From contig JAEESW010000002.1 of the NCBI GenBank assembly GCA_016290135.1, positions 10,001 through 74,000 of the forward strand: DNA of 64,000 bases, written 5' to 3'. The notes beneath the pieces are model-generated. The model was not told the DNA's origin, ran no database searches, and saw nothing but the letters and a program-made list of their open reading frames with translations. The position numbers and the translations under genes are program-made. The number at the start of each line of letters is the position of its first letter. Within the stretch, counting starts at the first letter, position 1. The DNA comes from a bacterium (GTDB lineage Bacteria > UBP6 > UBA1177). Below, piece by piece: positions 51,218-60,353 of the stretch.

Positions 51218-51670
51218 TTAGCCTATTGTTACGAGCGGCTGATGCTCCTTGACATTGTCGCCTTCCTTTACGAGAACGGCCTTTACTGTTCCCGCAGATC
51301 CTGCGTTGATGTCGTTTTCCATTTTCATAGCTTCCATCGTCATGACTTTCTGTCCGACAGAAACGGTGTCGCCTACTTTTACGAGGACTTTCATGATAAG
51401 TCCGGGCATCGGAGCGACGACGTTGTTTCCGCTTACATCGCCTGCAGGTGCAGCAGCCGGAGCAGCGGCAACAGGAGCAGCAGCGGCAGCGGGTCTTGCA
51501 GCAGCCGGTCTCGGAGCGGACGGAGTGAATGCGACAGGTTCGCCGCCTTTGTAGGTAATATCGACATCGTATTCGTTGCCGTTTACCGCAACTTTAGCCG
51601 TTGCGCCGCCGAAATCCTTGACTTCGACGTCAAATTTTTTTCCTTTTATTGTAAGTTCATACTTTTTCAT
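51218..51670 (-). CDS. Biotin carboxyl carrier subunit
   Basis: 150 residues: an N-terminal beta part, an Ala/Pro-rich flexible linker (about 50-78) and a biotinyl domain with EAMKMEN, where Lys116 takes biotin. It carries carboxybiotin between the MmdA-like transferase and the OadB-like pump. The short gaps to both neighbours (10 bp each side) indicate one transcript. Confidence 0.93.
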   Translation of the reverse strand: MKKYELTIKGKKFDVEVKDFGGATAKVAVNGNEYDVDITYKGGEPVAFTPSAPRPAAARPAAAAAPVAAAPAAAPAGDVSGNNVVAPMPGLIMKVLVKVGDTVSVGQKVMTMEAMKMENDINAGSAGTVKAVLVKEGDNVKEHQPLVTIG

Positions 51671-51680
51671 CTTTTTTCCC

Positions 51681-52106
51681 TCACTTTTTTACTGCCTGCC
51701 ATCTTTTGAAACGGCGGGACTGTTTTGCCAAACTTTCGCTTGTCCACGGATTGTTGTTGTAATACTGCTTCGTCTCGGTGAGATAGATCTTGTCGGAGCT
51801 TTCGGTCATATATATCGAAAGACCGATCATGGCAGCGATCTGCTCAAGTTCGCTCTCTTCCGTAACGGGAGCCTCTTCCTTCTTTGCCGGAGCCGGTGCA
51901 GGCGCAGGAGTTGCAGCTGGAGCCGGTTTCGCGTCCTTTCCCGCAAGGCGGTAGAACTGCGAAAGGACTATCGCAAGTATCGCAAGACCTGAAAGAACAA
52001 CGGTGATCCCTATGAAAGGAAGTGATTTTACCAACAATTTGTCGGCATGGGAAAAATCAGCCCACGCACCGACTGCGGTTTGGATCAGACTTAATGACTG
52101 GATCAT
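51681..52106 (-). CDS. Decarboxylase small membrane subunit (OadG/MmdD-like)
   Basis: 141 residues with one membrane helix (about 30-52), an Ala/Pro-rich linker (about 60-82) and a basic C-terminus. This is the layout of OadG/MmdD, which hold the transferase to the membrane subunit. Sequence conservation in this family is low; the call leans on size, helix and position between mmdA and the biotin carrier gene. Confidence 0.8.
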   Translation of the reverse strand: MIQSLSLIQTAVGAWADFSHADKLLVKSLPFIGITVVLSGLAILAIVLSQFYRLAGKDAKPAPAATPAPAPAPAKKEEAPVTEESELEQIAAMIGLSIYMTESSDKIYLTETKQYYNNNPWTSESLAKQSRRFKRWQAVKK

Positions 52107-52114
52107 CTCTCCTC

Positions 52115-53650
52115 CTACAGCGGAATGTTGCCGTGTTTCTTAGCCGGAAGGTCGTCATTCTTCGTGATGAGCATCTCGAGAGCTTTGATAAGTCTCGGTC
52201 TCGTCGTCTTCGGCTCGAAAATGTCATCGATATATCCGTGCTGAGCCGCGATATAGGGATTTGCAACGTTTTCGTTGTAAAGTTCTTCCTGCTCGGCAAG
52301 GAATTTCGCCTTGTCTTCCGCAGCTTCAAGCTCTTTTCTCATAATGATCTCTACTGCGCCTTTCGCGCCCATGACGGCGATCTGAGCCGTCGGCCAAGCG
52401 TAGTTCATGTCGCATCTGAGGTTTTTCGAAGCCATAGCGAGGTATGCGCCGCCCGTCGATTTTCTGGTAACGACCGTGATCTTCGGAACTGTCGCTTCGC
52501 TGTATGCGAAAAGCATCTTCGCACCGTGTCTGATGACGCCGCCGTATTCCTGGCCTGTGCCCGGAAGGAATCCGGGAGTGTCAACGAAAGTGATTATCGG
52601 AACGTTGAAAGCGTCGCAGAAGCGGACGAATCTTGCAGCTTTGTCGGAAGCGTTGATGTCAAGGCAGCCTGCAAGAACGTTGGGCTGGTTGCCGACGATA
52701 CCGACCGTTCTGCCGTTGAGTCTTGCGAAACCGACGATCATGTTGGTCGCATACTGCGGCATGACTTCAAAGAACTCGCTGTTGTCAACGACCATAGCGA
52801 TGACCTGCTTCATGTCGTATCCTTTGTTCGGGTTGTCGGGGATGATCTGGTTGAGAGCTTCTTCCATTCTGTCGAAAGGATCGGTCGGCTCTACCATCGG
52901 GGGCTCTTCAGCGTTGTTCGACGGAAGGTAAGACAAAAGCTGTCTGATCGCAGCGATGCTCTCTTCTTCTGTAGCGTGGGAGAAGTGTGCGACACCCGAT
53001 TTTGTCATGTGGACTGCCGCGCCGCCAAGGTCTTCGACCGAAACATCTTCGTGTGTTACGGTCTTTACGACTTTCGGACCGGTGAGGAACATGTATGAAT
53101 TCGTATCTGTCATGAAAACGAAGTCTGTAAGAGCCGGAGAGTAGACTGCGCCGCCTGCGCACGGGCCGTAAACAGCCGAAATCTGCGGGATGACGCCGCT
53201 TGCAAGAGTGTTTCTCTTGAAGATCTCGCCGTAACCGTCAAGGGCATGTACGCCTTCGGGAATGTTCGCGCCGCCGGAATCGTTGAGACCGACAACAGGA
53301 GCTCCGACTTTCATTGCGAGGTCGAGAACTTTGCAGATCTTTTCGCCGACGATCTTGCCGAGCGATCCGCCTGCTACTGTGAAATCCTGTGCGAAAACGA
53401 AAACTTTTCTTCCGTCGATCGTGCCGTAACCGGTAACTACGCCGTCGCCGATAGCGGCATTCGCGCCGTTTGCACAGCGGAGAGCGTCGATTTCCTCGAA
53501 GCTGCCGCCGTCAAGAAGTTTAGCGATTCTTTCGCGAGCCGTGAGCTTGCCTTTCGCATGCTGAGCTTCGATCCTCTTTTCGCCGCCGCCGAGCTTTCCC
53601 TTCTCTTTTTTAGCCCTGAGAGCAGCTAATTTTTCTTCGATTGTTGTCAT
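52115..53650 (-). CDS. mmdA: Methylmalonyl-CoA decarboxylase alpha subunit (carboxyltransferase)
   Basis: 511-residue carboxyltransferase of the biotin-dependent family. Visible are [60 protein letters not shown] and [13 protein letters not shown] (some read in parts), all typical of MmdA/PccB. It moves CO2 from methylmalonyl-CoA to biotin. With no biotin carboxylase nearby, and OadB/OadG-like partners adjacent, the complex should decarboxylate and pump Na+, not carboxylate. Confidence 0.94.
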   Translation of the reverse strand: MTTIEEKLAALRAKKEKGKLGGGEKRIEAQHAKGKLTARERIAKLLDGGSFEEIDALRCANGANAAIGDGVVTGYGTIDGRKVFVFAQDFTVAGGSLGKIVGEKICKVLDLAMKVGAPVVGLNDSGGANIPEGVHALDGYGEIFKRNTLASGVIPQISAVYGPCAGGAVYSPALTDFVFMTDTNSYMFLTGPKVVKTVTHEDVSVEDLGGAAVHMTKSGVAHFSHATEEESIAAIRQLLSYLPSNNAEEPPMVEPTDPFDRMEEALNQIIPDNPNKGYDMKQVIAMVVDNSEFFEVMPQYATNMIVGFARLNGRTVGIVGNQPNVLAGCLDINASDKAARFVRFCDAFNVPIITFVDTPGFLPGTGQEYGGVIRHGAKMLFAYSEATVPKITVVTRKSTGGAYLAMASKNLRCDMNYAWPTAQIAVMGAKGAVEIIMRKELEAAEDKAKFLAEQEELYNENVANPYIAAQHGYIDDIFEPKTTRPRLIKALEMLITKNDDLPAKKHGNIPL

Positions 53651-53678
53651 TCTTTCCTCCTAAATCACAATCTATGAA

Positions 53679-54083
53679 CTAATGATGAGTTTCTTCAGTG
53701 AATTCAATAAGAACTTTCGTCTCTTTCGGATGAACGAAAGCTATTTTGGTGTGGTGTGCGCCGCCGCGCGGAACTTCGTCGATCATTCTGAGTCCTTTTT
53801 CCTTGGTCTGCGCGATATCAGCCTCGACATTGTCGCTGCTTACTGCAAGGTGATGAAGACCTTCGCCTTTCTTTTCAAGGAATTTTGCAACAGAACTTTC
53901 GGGAGATGTCGGCTCCAAAAGCTCGATCCTGCTCTCACCGATGTTGAAAAAAGCAACTTTGACCTTCTGGTCTTCCACGATCTCCTCGCCTGCATACTCA
54001 AGGCCGAGAACATCGCGGTAAATGTTTACGAACGCGTCAATGCTGTTGACGGCAATACCGATGTGATTGATTTTTCTGCTCAT
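53679..54083 (-). CDS. mce: Methylmalonyl-CoA epimerase
   Basis: 134 residues of the glyoxalase/VOC fold: INHIGIAVNSIDAF (metal-binding His), IELLEPTSPES, GLHHLAV and VLIEFTEE. It interconverts (R)- and (S)-methylmalonyl-CoA and so feeds the decarboxylase encoded next to it. The ATG at 54083 has AGGAG upstream; the frame is open further upstream but that part is not protein-like. Confidence 0.94.
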   Translation of the reverse strand: MSRKINHIGIAVNSIDAFVNIYRDVLGLEYAGEEIVEDQKVKVAFFNIGESRIELLEPTSPESSVAKFLEKKGEGLHHLAVSSDNVEADIAQTKEKGLRMIDEVPRGGAHHTKIAFVHPKETKVLIEFTEETHH

Positions 54084-54130
54084 AACTTTCTCCTGAGAAA
54101 ATTCATTTCCTAAAAAACCTAAACGCGCGG

Positions 54131-54158
54131 AAAATACATATATATTTTTAAATTGCAA
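54131..54158 (-). promoter_or_regulatory. Promoter of the methylmalonyl-CoA decarboxylase operon
   Basis: Minus-strand TTGCAA (54153-54158) and TATTTT (54131-54136) with a 16-bp spacer, about 48 bp before mce. The boxes are of moderate quality. Confidence 0.5.
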
Positions 54159-54184
54159 GGTTATCGGAAACGAAAATTTTGCTC

Positions 54185-54212
54185 TTGTGGAATTTTTAAA
54201 ACAGTGTATAAT
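54185..54212 (+). promoter_or_regulatory. Promoter of the unknown lipoprotein at 54244
   Basis: TTGTGG (54185-54190) and a perfect TATAAT (54207-54212), 16-bp spacer, 31 bp before the start codon. Divergent from the mce promoter. Confidence 0.7.
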
Positions 54213-54243
54213 TTTTCGTTTATTTTCTGTTATGGAGGCTTTC

Positions 54244-55194
54244 ATGTGCAAGAAGTTGTTTTTACTTCCGCTTTTCGGGATTTTGCTCGTTTTTTTATCT
54301 GCCGGCTGCGGCAACGGTTCGTGCACTGTCACGAAGTCCTACGGTACTAATTCATTCACTAAAGATGCCGCAAACACTTGCGTAAAAAAACTTGCCGGTG
54401 CAACCTGTTACGAAAATTCAAGTCAGGAAGATATCGCAAATATAGTCGCCGGATTGCAGAAATACGAGTTAGTCTTTAACAAAAAAAAGTGCTACGATTT
54501 TTACGAAAAAGACGAACACGACAATTACAAACGAGTCAAATGTCCTGATATTATTCCGGAAAAGATCAAAATTTCGCAGCTTTCAGGGTGCAATATATAT
54601 TACGACGGCGACAATGAACATACCAGTTGCATGACCCCCTGTCCTGATATCTATTTTTCGACCGATAACGACCTCTTCAAAACCGTAGCTTATAAAGACG
54701 ATTGGGGGGATCTGGCGTGGTTCTCGCAAAGTGCTGACGGCAAAGCGAGTTTTTCGAGTTCCCTCGACTATCAAAAAGCGAGACACACTATTTTCTCATG
54801 GCATGAAGCGGCAGAAGACGGCACGGAAGTCAGAAAAAGTGTCAGAATCGAGATGGAAATCGTTGATCCTGATACTGTTGAACCTGAGGACGACAGGATC
54901 CCGGCACAGTGCGAAGACGACGGCGGCAGAATATACACGGAAGGCGATATCATCCCCAATGAATGCAGCGCTCTTGTCTGCTCTGAAGAAGGATGGAAAC
55001 CCTATGAAGCTTTCGGAACAATGAGCTGCTATAACGATTGTGATCCGAACGGACTTACGGAAACAAGATACTGGGACTGCCCTAACGGAGAATCACTTGA
55101 ATGGTGCGACTGCATAGAAGAGGATGAAAACGGTGTCAAATGGTACTGCATTGAAAGAATCGATCTCCAGTGTCCTCCTGAAGAAGAGTTTTAA
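54244..55194 (+). CDS. Unknown Cys-rich lipoprotein
   Basis: 316 residues with lipobox SAGC (Cys22) and no acidic linker. About 20 Cys are spread through it and are densest in the last 80 residues (CPNGESLEWCDCIEEDENG and neighbours). I recognise no domain. The 15 bp around its start, ATGGAGGCTTTCATG, are identical to those of the large lipoprotein gene that starts at 30792. Stand-alone, with its own promoter. Confidence 0.8.
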   Translation: MCKKLFLLPLFGILLVFLSAGCGNGSCTVTKSYGTNSFTKDAANTCVKKLAGATCYENSSQEDIANIVAGLQKYELVFNKKKCYDFYEKDEHDNYKRVKCPDIIPEKIKISQLSGCNIYYDGDNEHTSCMTPCPDIYFSTDNDLFKTVAYKDDWGDLAWFSQSADGKASFSSSLDYQKARHTIFSWHEAAEDGTEVRKSVRIEMEIVDPDTVEPEDDRIPAQCEDDGGRIYTEGDIIPNECSALVCSEEGWKPYEAFGTMSCYNDCDPNGLTETRYWDCPNGESLEWCDCIEEDENGVKWYCIERIDLQCPPEEEF

Positions 55195-55263
55195 CCGGCA
55201 CACCCTGATATGTACTGCTGAAAGCTCTCACAACTCAGCGGAACAATTCATTCCACAATAAAT

Positions 55264-55291
55264 TTGCGTGAATTTCCGTTTTTTATATACT
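55264..55291 (+). promoter_or_regulatory. Promoter of the ankyrin-fabZ-mpl unit
   Basis: TTGCGT (55264-55269) and TATACT (55286-55291), 16-bp spacer. The predicted start near 55298 lies upstream of the GTG at 55331 and past the earlier in-frame start at 55268, which supports the later start codon. Confidence 0.62.
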
Positions 55292-55330
55292 CGCTCGTTG
55301 CTGTTTTTTATGTTCTTGCGGAGTCTTGCT

Positions 55331-56440
55331 GTGAAAAGATTTTTTCTTTCATTTTTCATTCTTTTTGTTTTCGGGACGGCTCTTTTTGCCGATCAACAGG
55401 CAAACAACAAACTGTTTTTCGCGGTCCAGGCGATGAATGTCGAAAAGGCGCGCAACGCCGTCAAAGCCGGTGCCGATGTGAACGGTGTCGACGATGACGA
55501 ATGGCCCTACTTCATCACGGCGGTAAGCGGCGGCAACATCAACCTGATCGATGTTTTCTTAAGGAACGGAGTCAAGATCAACATTGCAGGACCTGACGGA
55601 AAGACGGCGCTAATGCACGCGATCTCGTCAAAAAACAAAAAAGTCACAAAACTTCTGCTTAATTACAGAGCATCACTCACAGCTAAAGACAGAACAGGCA
55701 AGAATGTCCTCATGTACGCTGCAGAAGCGGGCGATCTTGAACTCGTGAACAGGGCGCTCAAGGCAAAGGCGAACCCGCTCGATGCCGACAGCAAGGGAAT
55801 GAACGCCCTCAACTACGCAATGGCAGGCAGAAACAAACAGATAATCAAAATGCTCGGTGCTTATGAGACCCAGCCGCATGATTTCATAATCGCAGTCGAA
55901 ACCGGCAATGTTTCAAAAGCGCGTACGCTCCTCAAAAAAGGGATCGATCCGAATCTCAAGAACGAATCGGGTGAACCGCCGCTTTTCGTAGCGATAAGAA
56001 ACAACGACAAGGCAATGCTCAAACTCCTGCTTGAAAGCAACGCCGACGTCAACTTCAAGAACAGCAAAGGCTACACCATCCTGATGTACTGCATCGCTTC
56101 GAACAAGATAAAACTTGCGCAGGAACTTCTTAAATACGGCGCTTTGGGCGATTTCAACTTCAAATACGCGAAAGGCCGCACCGCCCTCATGATCGCGATC
56201 CTTTCGAAAGAACGCCGCTTCATCCGCTCGATCAGCAAATTCAGACAGAATCTCGACATCACAGACGATGCAGGGAAAACAGCGCTGATCTATGCTGTCC
56301 ACATGGGCCTCGGAGATGTCGTGAAAGACCTGCTTGAAAAAGGTGCCGACAGATACATCGCAGGAAAGGACGGCAAAACCGCTCTGGATATCGCGGAAGA
56401 GAAAGATCTGGCCTACATATCGATGCTTCTCAGAAAATGA
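55331..56440 (+). CDS. Secreted ankyrin-repeat protein
   Basis: About 369 residues from the GTG at 55331 (GGAG 7 nt upstream). It has a clear signal peptide (VKRFFLSFFILFVFGTALFA, cut near DQQ) and then about ten ankyrin repeats to the C-terminus, shown by recurring GKTALMHA, GKNVLMYAAEAG, GEPPLFVAI, GYTILMYC, GRTALMIAI, GKTALIYAVHMG and GKTALDIAEE. Ankyrin repeats bind proteins; location would be the periplasm. The stop overlaps the fabZ start, so it is translated with the envelope genes that follow. Confidence 0.88.
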   Translation: MKRFFLSFFILFVFGTALFADQQANNKLFFAVQAMNVEKARNAVKAGADVNGVDDDEWPYFITAVSGGNINLIDVFLRNGVKINIAGPDGKTALMHAISSKNKKVTKLLLNYRASLTAKDRTGKNVLMYAAEAGDLELVNRALKAKANPLDADSKGMNALNYAMAGRNKQIIKMLGAYETQPHDFIIAVETGNVSKARTLLKKGIDPNLKNESGEPPLFVAIRNNDKAMLKLLLESNADVNFKNSKGYTILMYCIASNKIKLAQELLKYGALGDFNFKYAKGRTALMIAILSKERRFIRSISKFRQNLDITDDAGKTALIYAVHMGLGDVVKDLLEKGADRYIAGKDGKTALDIAEEKDLAYISMLLRK

Positions 56441-56862
56441 TGAAAAACAAACAGGAAATCATCGGAGTCATTCCACAGCGCGACCCTTTTTTAATGATTG
56501 ACTGTGCGGAAATAGTTGAGCCCGGAAAATCAGCGACAGGCACTAAAACGCTGACAGGAAACGAGGATTTTTTCAAAGGGCACTTTCCCGATGAACCCGT
56601 GATGCCGGGCGTCCTCATCATCGAATCTATGGCGCAGCTCGGCGCTTTTCTCATCCTCAGCATCGGACAATACCGCGGCAGAAAGGTCTATTTCACATCC
56701 ATCGACAACGCGAAATTCAGAAAAAAAGTAGTCCCGGGCAACACTCTGGAACTTTATGTCGAACTGATCTCGTTCCGCCACAATATCGGCAAAGGCTCTG
56801 CGCGCGCCGAAGTAAACGGCGAAACAGTATGTTCGGCGGAACTCGGATTCGTAATTGCATAA
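56437..56862 (+). CDS. fabZ: 3-hydroxyacyl-ACP dehydratase FabZ
   Basis: 141-residue hot-dog-fold enzyme that dehydrates beta-hydroxyacyl-ACP in fatty acid synthesis. The catalytic His and Glu are present in FKGHFPDEPVMPGVLIIESMAQ (read in parts), matching E. coli His54 and Glu68. The N-terminal motif reads IPQRDPFLMID, where PHRxPFLxxD is usual; this His is not catalytic. The start overlaps the ankyrin gene stop. Confidence 0.92.
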   Translation: MMKNKQEIIGVIPQRDPFLMIDCAEIVEPGKSATGTKTLTGNEDFFKGHFPDEPVMPGVLIIESMAQLGAFLILSIGQYRGRKVYFTSIDNAKFRKKVVPGNTLELYVELISFRHNIGKGSARAEVNGETVCSAELGFVIA

Positions 56863-56886
56863 AACATTATATACAAGGAGGCAAAA

Positions 56887-58317
56887 ATGGAACTCAGAGG
56901 AAAAAAAGTTTTATTTGCGAGGATCTGCGGAACGGGCGTAAGTTCGCTCGCCATCATCTGCAAACGCGCCGGAGCGACCGTCATCGGCACCGACCTCGAA
57001 TACTATCCGCCGGTAAGCACGAAGCTTGAAGAAGAGAAGATCCCCTGCTACGGAATGGAAAAGTTCTACGACTTAGTCAAAGAGGAAAAGCCCGATCTCA
57101 TCGTTGTCGGAAACGCCCTCAACGGAAAATCGGAAGAGGCTTCATTCATCATGAAATGCGGGATCCCCTACTACTCGATGCCTTCCCTCATGGAAGATTT
57201 CCTTCTTGACGGCAAATCGCCCGTCGTAATTTCGGGAACGCACGGAAAAACGACTACGACGACAGTTTTCAGCGAAGTTCTGGCAGGAATCGGCAGAAAT
57301 CCGTCGTATATGATAGGCGGCATCCCCGAATTTTCGGGCACGAACGCGGCTTTCAGCGAAGGAGCAGGATATTTTGTGATCGAAGGCGACGAATACGACA
57401 CCGCTTTCTTCGACAAAGGGCCGAAATTCCTCCACTACAAGCCCGAAACGACGATCGTGACTTCGATAGAATTCGACCACGCCGATATTTACGATTCAGT
57501 TGAGTCGATCTTCAAAAACTTCAAGAAACTTGTTGAAATAACTAAGAAAAGAGTCATTCTCTCGCTTGATTTCGACCACAATTTAAGACTGCGCGAATTT
57601 ATACCCGCCGAAAAGCTCTTCACCTACTCCATTTCGGACAAATCGGCAGATCTCTTCGTCAAATTCGAGGAAAGACACGGCAAACTGATGTTCTTCTCGG
57701 CGACATTCAAAAACGGCGAAAAATATTTCTTCGAAACTCCCCTTTTCGGAATGCAGAACCTGATGAATTTAGGTGCGCTCGTCTCATTCCTCAAATGCGA
57801 AGGATTCGACCTCAAAGATTCTAAGATCCTTGAAACAATCAAGACTTTGAAGGGCATCAAACGCCGCCAGGAATACTTGGGTTCGATAAACGGCGGCCTT
57901 ATTTACAGCGATTTCGCGCACCATCCGACAGCTGTAAAACTCACGCTCGAATCGTTTATCGATTTCTTCCCCGAAAAGAAGATCAACGTCGTTTTCGACC
58001 CCGCGACGAATTCCAACGGCCAGAACGTCTTTGAAAAACAGTATACCGAGATATTCAAAAAAGCAGACAAAGTCGTTGTCGGCTTCCCGCCGAAAGCATT
58101 CAAGTTCCCGCCTGAAAACAGGTTCGAGCCCGAGCGCGTAGTCGCAACAATAAACGCAGAAACCCCTGATAAAGCGGTTTATCTCAAAGACATAAACGAC
58201 ACCGTCAACTGGGTCAAGGCAAACAGCGGTGAAAACACCGTAACAGTCATCATGTCGAACTCCGGATTCGACGGATTTTTCGGCAAAATCGCGGAATTTT
58301 TTGATAAAAAGGGATAA
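56887..58317 (+). CDS. mpl: UDP-N-acetylmuramate:murein-tripeptide ligase
   Basis: 476-residue Mur ligase of the murein recycling type: it joins recovered L-Ala-gamma-D-Glu-mDap to UDP-MurNAc. ATP motif SGTHGKTTTT, the Mpl-typical EGDEYDTAFFDKGPKFLHYKP (read in parts), FDHADIY and AHHPTAV are present. Mpl rather than MurC is favoured by the ExDEYDTAFFDKxxKFxHY block. AAGGAGG precedes the ATG. It implies diaminopimelate-type murein. Confidence 0.92.
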   Translation: MELRGKKVLFARICGTGVSSLAIICKRAGATVIGTDLEYYPPVSTKLEEEKIPCYGMEKFYDLVKEEKPDLIVVGNALNGKSEEASFIMKCGIPYYSMPSLMEDFLLDGKSPVVISGTHGKTTTTTVFSEVLAGIGRNPSYMIGGIPEFSGTNAAFSEGAGYFVIEGDEYDTAFFDKGPKFLHYKPETTIVTSIEFDHADIYDSVESIFKNFKKLVEITKKRVILSLDFDHNLRLREFIPAEKLFTYSISDKSADLFVKFEERHGKLMFFSATFKNGEKYFFETPLFGMQNLMNLGALVSFLKCEGFDLKDSKILETIKTLKGIKRRQEYLGSINGGLIYSDFAHHPTAVKLTLESFIDFFPEKKINVVFDPATNSNGQNVFEKQYTEIFKKADKVVVGFPPKAFKFPPENRFEPERVVATINAETPDKAVYLKDINDTVNWVKANSGENTVTVIMSNSGFDGFFGKIAEFFDKKG

Positions 58318-58319
58318 AA

Positions 58320-59096
58320 ATGACGATTTTAGATTCAATCATTCTGGGGATCCTGCAGGGGCTCACGGAGTTTCTGCCGGTAAGTTCTTCGGGACACCTG
58401 GTTCTCGTTGAAAAACTGCTCGGGCACAAGGATGTGCCGCTTCTTTACGACATTCTGCTGCATGTGGCGTCGCTTCTTGCAGTCTTCATTTTTTTCAGAA
58501 AGAAACTATTCAATCTTGCTAAAGAGTGCGTGTCATTCAAATTCAACAAGTCGCACAAGTATGTTCTTATGATCCTCGCGGCAACGATCGTGACGACCGC
58601 GATGCTTTTTGTGACGAAGCCGATGATGAAGTCGATCAAAGAGGAGCCTGTTTATCTCACGGTTGCTTTCGCATTTACGGCAATTCTGCTTCTTATCGCG
58701 CAGTCTTTCTTCAAAAAAGCGGTCCCCGACAAGGAAATAACGCTTAAAGACGCCCTTGTCATCGGATTTTTTCAGGGAATAGCTGTCCTTCCCGGCGTTT
58801 CGCGCTCAGGCTCTACGATAACAGGGGCCCTTTTCAGAAAAATTCCCGCCGCGGAAGCAGTTGAGTTCTCTTTCATGCTTGCTATCCCCGCGATTTTAGG
58901 GGCGCTTCTGCTTGAACTTGTGAAAGGCGGTTTTGCCATGATCGACCCGGTTCCTTCGATCGTCGGCTTTGTTGTTTCGTTTATCGCAAGTCTGGCGGCA
59001 CTCAAACTTCTCGTTTTCATGATGAAAAAAACTATACTTTATCCTTTTGCGATATATCTTTTCGCGCTTTCGGCACTTGTGCCGTTTGTTGTTTAA
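58320..59096 (+). CDS. uppP: Undecaprenyl-diphosphatase
   Basis: 258-residue BacA/UppP membrane phosphatase that recycles the C55 carrier lipid. GLTEFLPVSSSGHL and PGVSRSGSTITGAL are the two active-site motifs, and seven to eight helices are visible. It starts 2 bp after mpl. Confidence 0.95.
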   Translation: MTILDSIILGILQGLTEFLPVSSSGHLVLVEKLLGHKDVPLLYDILLHVASLLAVFIFFRKKLFNLAKECVSFKFNKSHKYVLMILAATIVTTAMLFVTKPMMKSIKEEPVYLTVAFAFTAILLLIAQSFFKKAVPDKEITLKDALVIGFFQGIAVLPGVSRSGSTITGALFRKIPAAEAVEFSFMLAIPAILGALLLELVKGGFAMIDPVPSIVGFVVSFIASLAALKLLVFMMKKTILYPFAIYLFALSALVPFVV

Positions 59097-59110
59097 GTTA
59101 AGGAGGAGTT

Positions 59111-60307
59111 ATGGATTTTTCAGTCGCGATATACTCGGGAAAGAATGTTCCTTACGATCTGAGCACGAAACTGCTCGGACTGACTCTTCTCGAGCGTCAG
59201 ATAAAGATAGCTGAAGCCTTCGGAGCCAAAGAAGTGATCACGGTCGATGAGGCCACGACACGCGGTTTTTCGGGGAAATGGCTCTTTGTAAACGGCGCCT
59301 TTTTCATTCACAAACTCGCAGTCGAGCAGCAGTATTTCGAAAGCACTGAAGACCGCTTCGAAAAAGGGGGAATGTTCGGCTTCTTTGATGCGGAAAAGCA
59401 TAAAGAGGATATCGCAGAATTCCTTAAAAACGGCGTTTTTCCTGAAAATATTTCGACATTCACAGGCCCGGGATATCGCGTAACAGTTGATGCGAAAGAA
59501 AAACTCAAACAGCTTGATTTCGAGCTCTTCGAAGAGATGCGCAAACCGACCAACGGTCTTGTTTCACGCAGTATAAACATGGTGATGGCGATATTCCTCA
59601 CGCGAAACCTGTGGATCCCGCTGCACTTCACGCCGAACATGGTGACATGGTGCTCGATAATAGTCGGAGTCATGTCGGGTTTCGTCGCCTTCAGCGGCTC
59701 GCACCTCGCAATAATTTTAGGCACTCTCTGCGCACAGATAGCCTCAGTCATCGACGACTGTGACGGCAAAGTGGCGCGTCTTACCTACAAGACGAGCGAT
59801 TTCGGACAGTGGCTCGACACCGTGGGAGACTCCTTCGTAAACACATCGCTCACGATCGGTCTCGGCTACGGGCTTGCGCACTACTACACCGCGAACCCCG
59901 TCTCGTCTGCCGCTCTCCAGCCTTATCTTGAAACATGGCCGATATGGATAGCGTGGCTCTCTGTCGCGATCAACTGGTATCACAACTTCGTAAGCTACTT
60001 TGACGTAATCGTCATCAGGAAAACGACCAACATTTTCTCTTTCACATTCTGGTTCGAGAAGAAAAAACGCGTCGTCAAAAGAGTCGATCTCACCGCACCT
60101 GTCTATGCAAAAATGGATCTTCTCAACTTCCTGAAATACTTCTCGAGACGCGACACCTATCTTTTTGTATATTTCATTCTCGCCCTCATCGGACATGCGG
60201 CGACACTTGTCGGATATCTGATCATGGCAGCATTCGTGATCCCGGTATTTTTCATGACCACGATCCACATCTATTTCGGGATCATTAAAAAGATGCACAA
60301 AGCGTAA
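59111..60307 (+). CDS. CDP-alcohol phosphatidyltransferase with N-terminal nucleotidyltransferase-like domain
   Basis: 398 residues. Residues ~1-150 look like a degenerate nucleotidyltransferase domain without the GxGxRx...PKxL signature. The C-terminal part is a membrane CDP-alcohol transferase with a complete motif from about residue 215 (DDCDGKVAR, FGQWLDTVGD) and five to six helices. This architecture is known from bifunctional inositol-phosphate enzymes (cytidylyltransferase plus di-inositol-phosphate phosphate synthase). The first activity may be lost here and supplied by the intact transferase at 36334-37638. The product is not identifiable. GGAGGAG precedes the ATG. Confidence 0.85.
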   Translation: MDFSVAIYSGKNVPYDLSTKLLGLTLLERQIKIAEAFGAKEVITVDEATTRGFSGKWLFVNGAFFIHKLAVEQQYFESTEDRFEKGGMFGFFDAEKHKEDIAEFLKNGVFPENISTFTGPGYRVTVDAKEKLKQLDFELFEEMRKPTNGLVSRSINMVMAIFLTRNLWIPLHFTPNMVTWCSIIVGVMSGFVAFSGSHLAIILGTLCAQIASVIDDCDGKVARLTYKTSDFGQWLDTVGDSFVNTSLTIGLGYGLAHYYTANPVSSAALQPYLETWPIWIAWLSVAINWYHNFVSYFDVIVIRKTTNIFSFTFWFEKKKRVVKRVDLTAPVYAKMDLLNFLKYFSRRDTYLFVYFILALIGHAATLVGYLIMAAFVIPVFFMTTIHIYFGIIKKMHKA

Positions 60308-60332
60308 ACAAAACGCTTCACTAAATCGAATC

Positions 60333-60350
60333 AAAAAAAAAAAAAAAAAA
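60333..60350. repeat. 18-bp poly-A tract upstream of a promoter
   Basis: A run of 18 A, ending 3 bp before the -35 box at 60354. It may act as an UP-like element and is long enough to vary in length by slippage. Confidence 0.8.
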
Positions 60351-60353
60351 TAC

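Noticed and set aside
56437-56862. Possible loss of the FabZ active site (PQR for PHR)
   Set aside because: The replaced His is not the catalytic one. The catalytic His and Glu are both present in GHFPDEP and IIESMAQ.
60300-60318. Inverted repeat AAGCGT/ACGCTT at the end of the CDP-alcohol transferase gene as terminator
   Set aside because: The stem is only 6 bp, it overlaps the stop codon, and no T-run follows on the plus strand (an A-run does).
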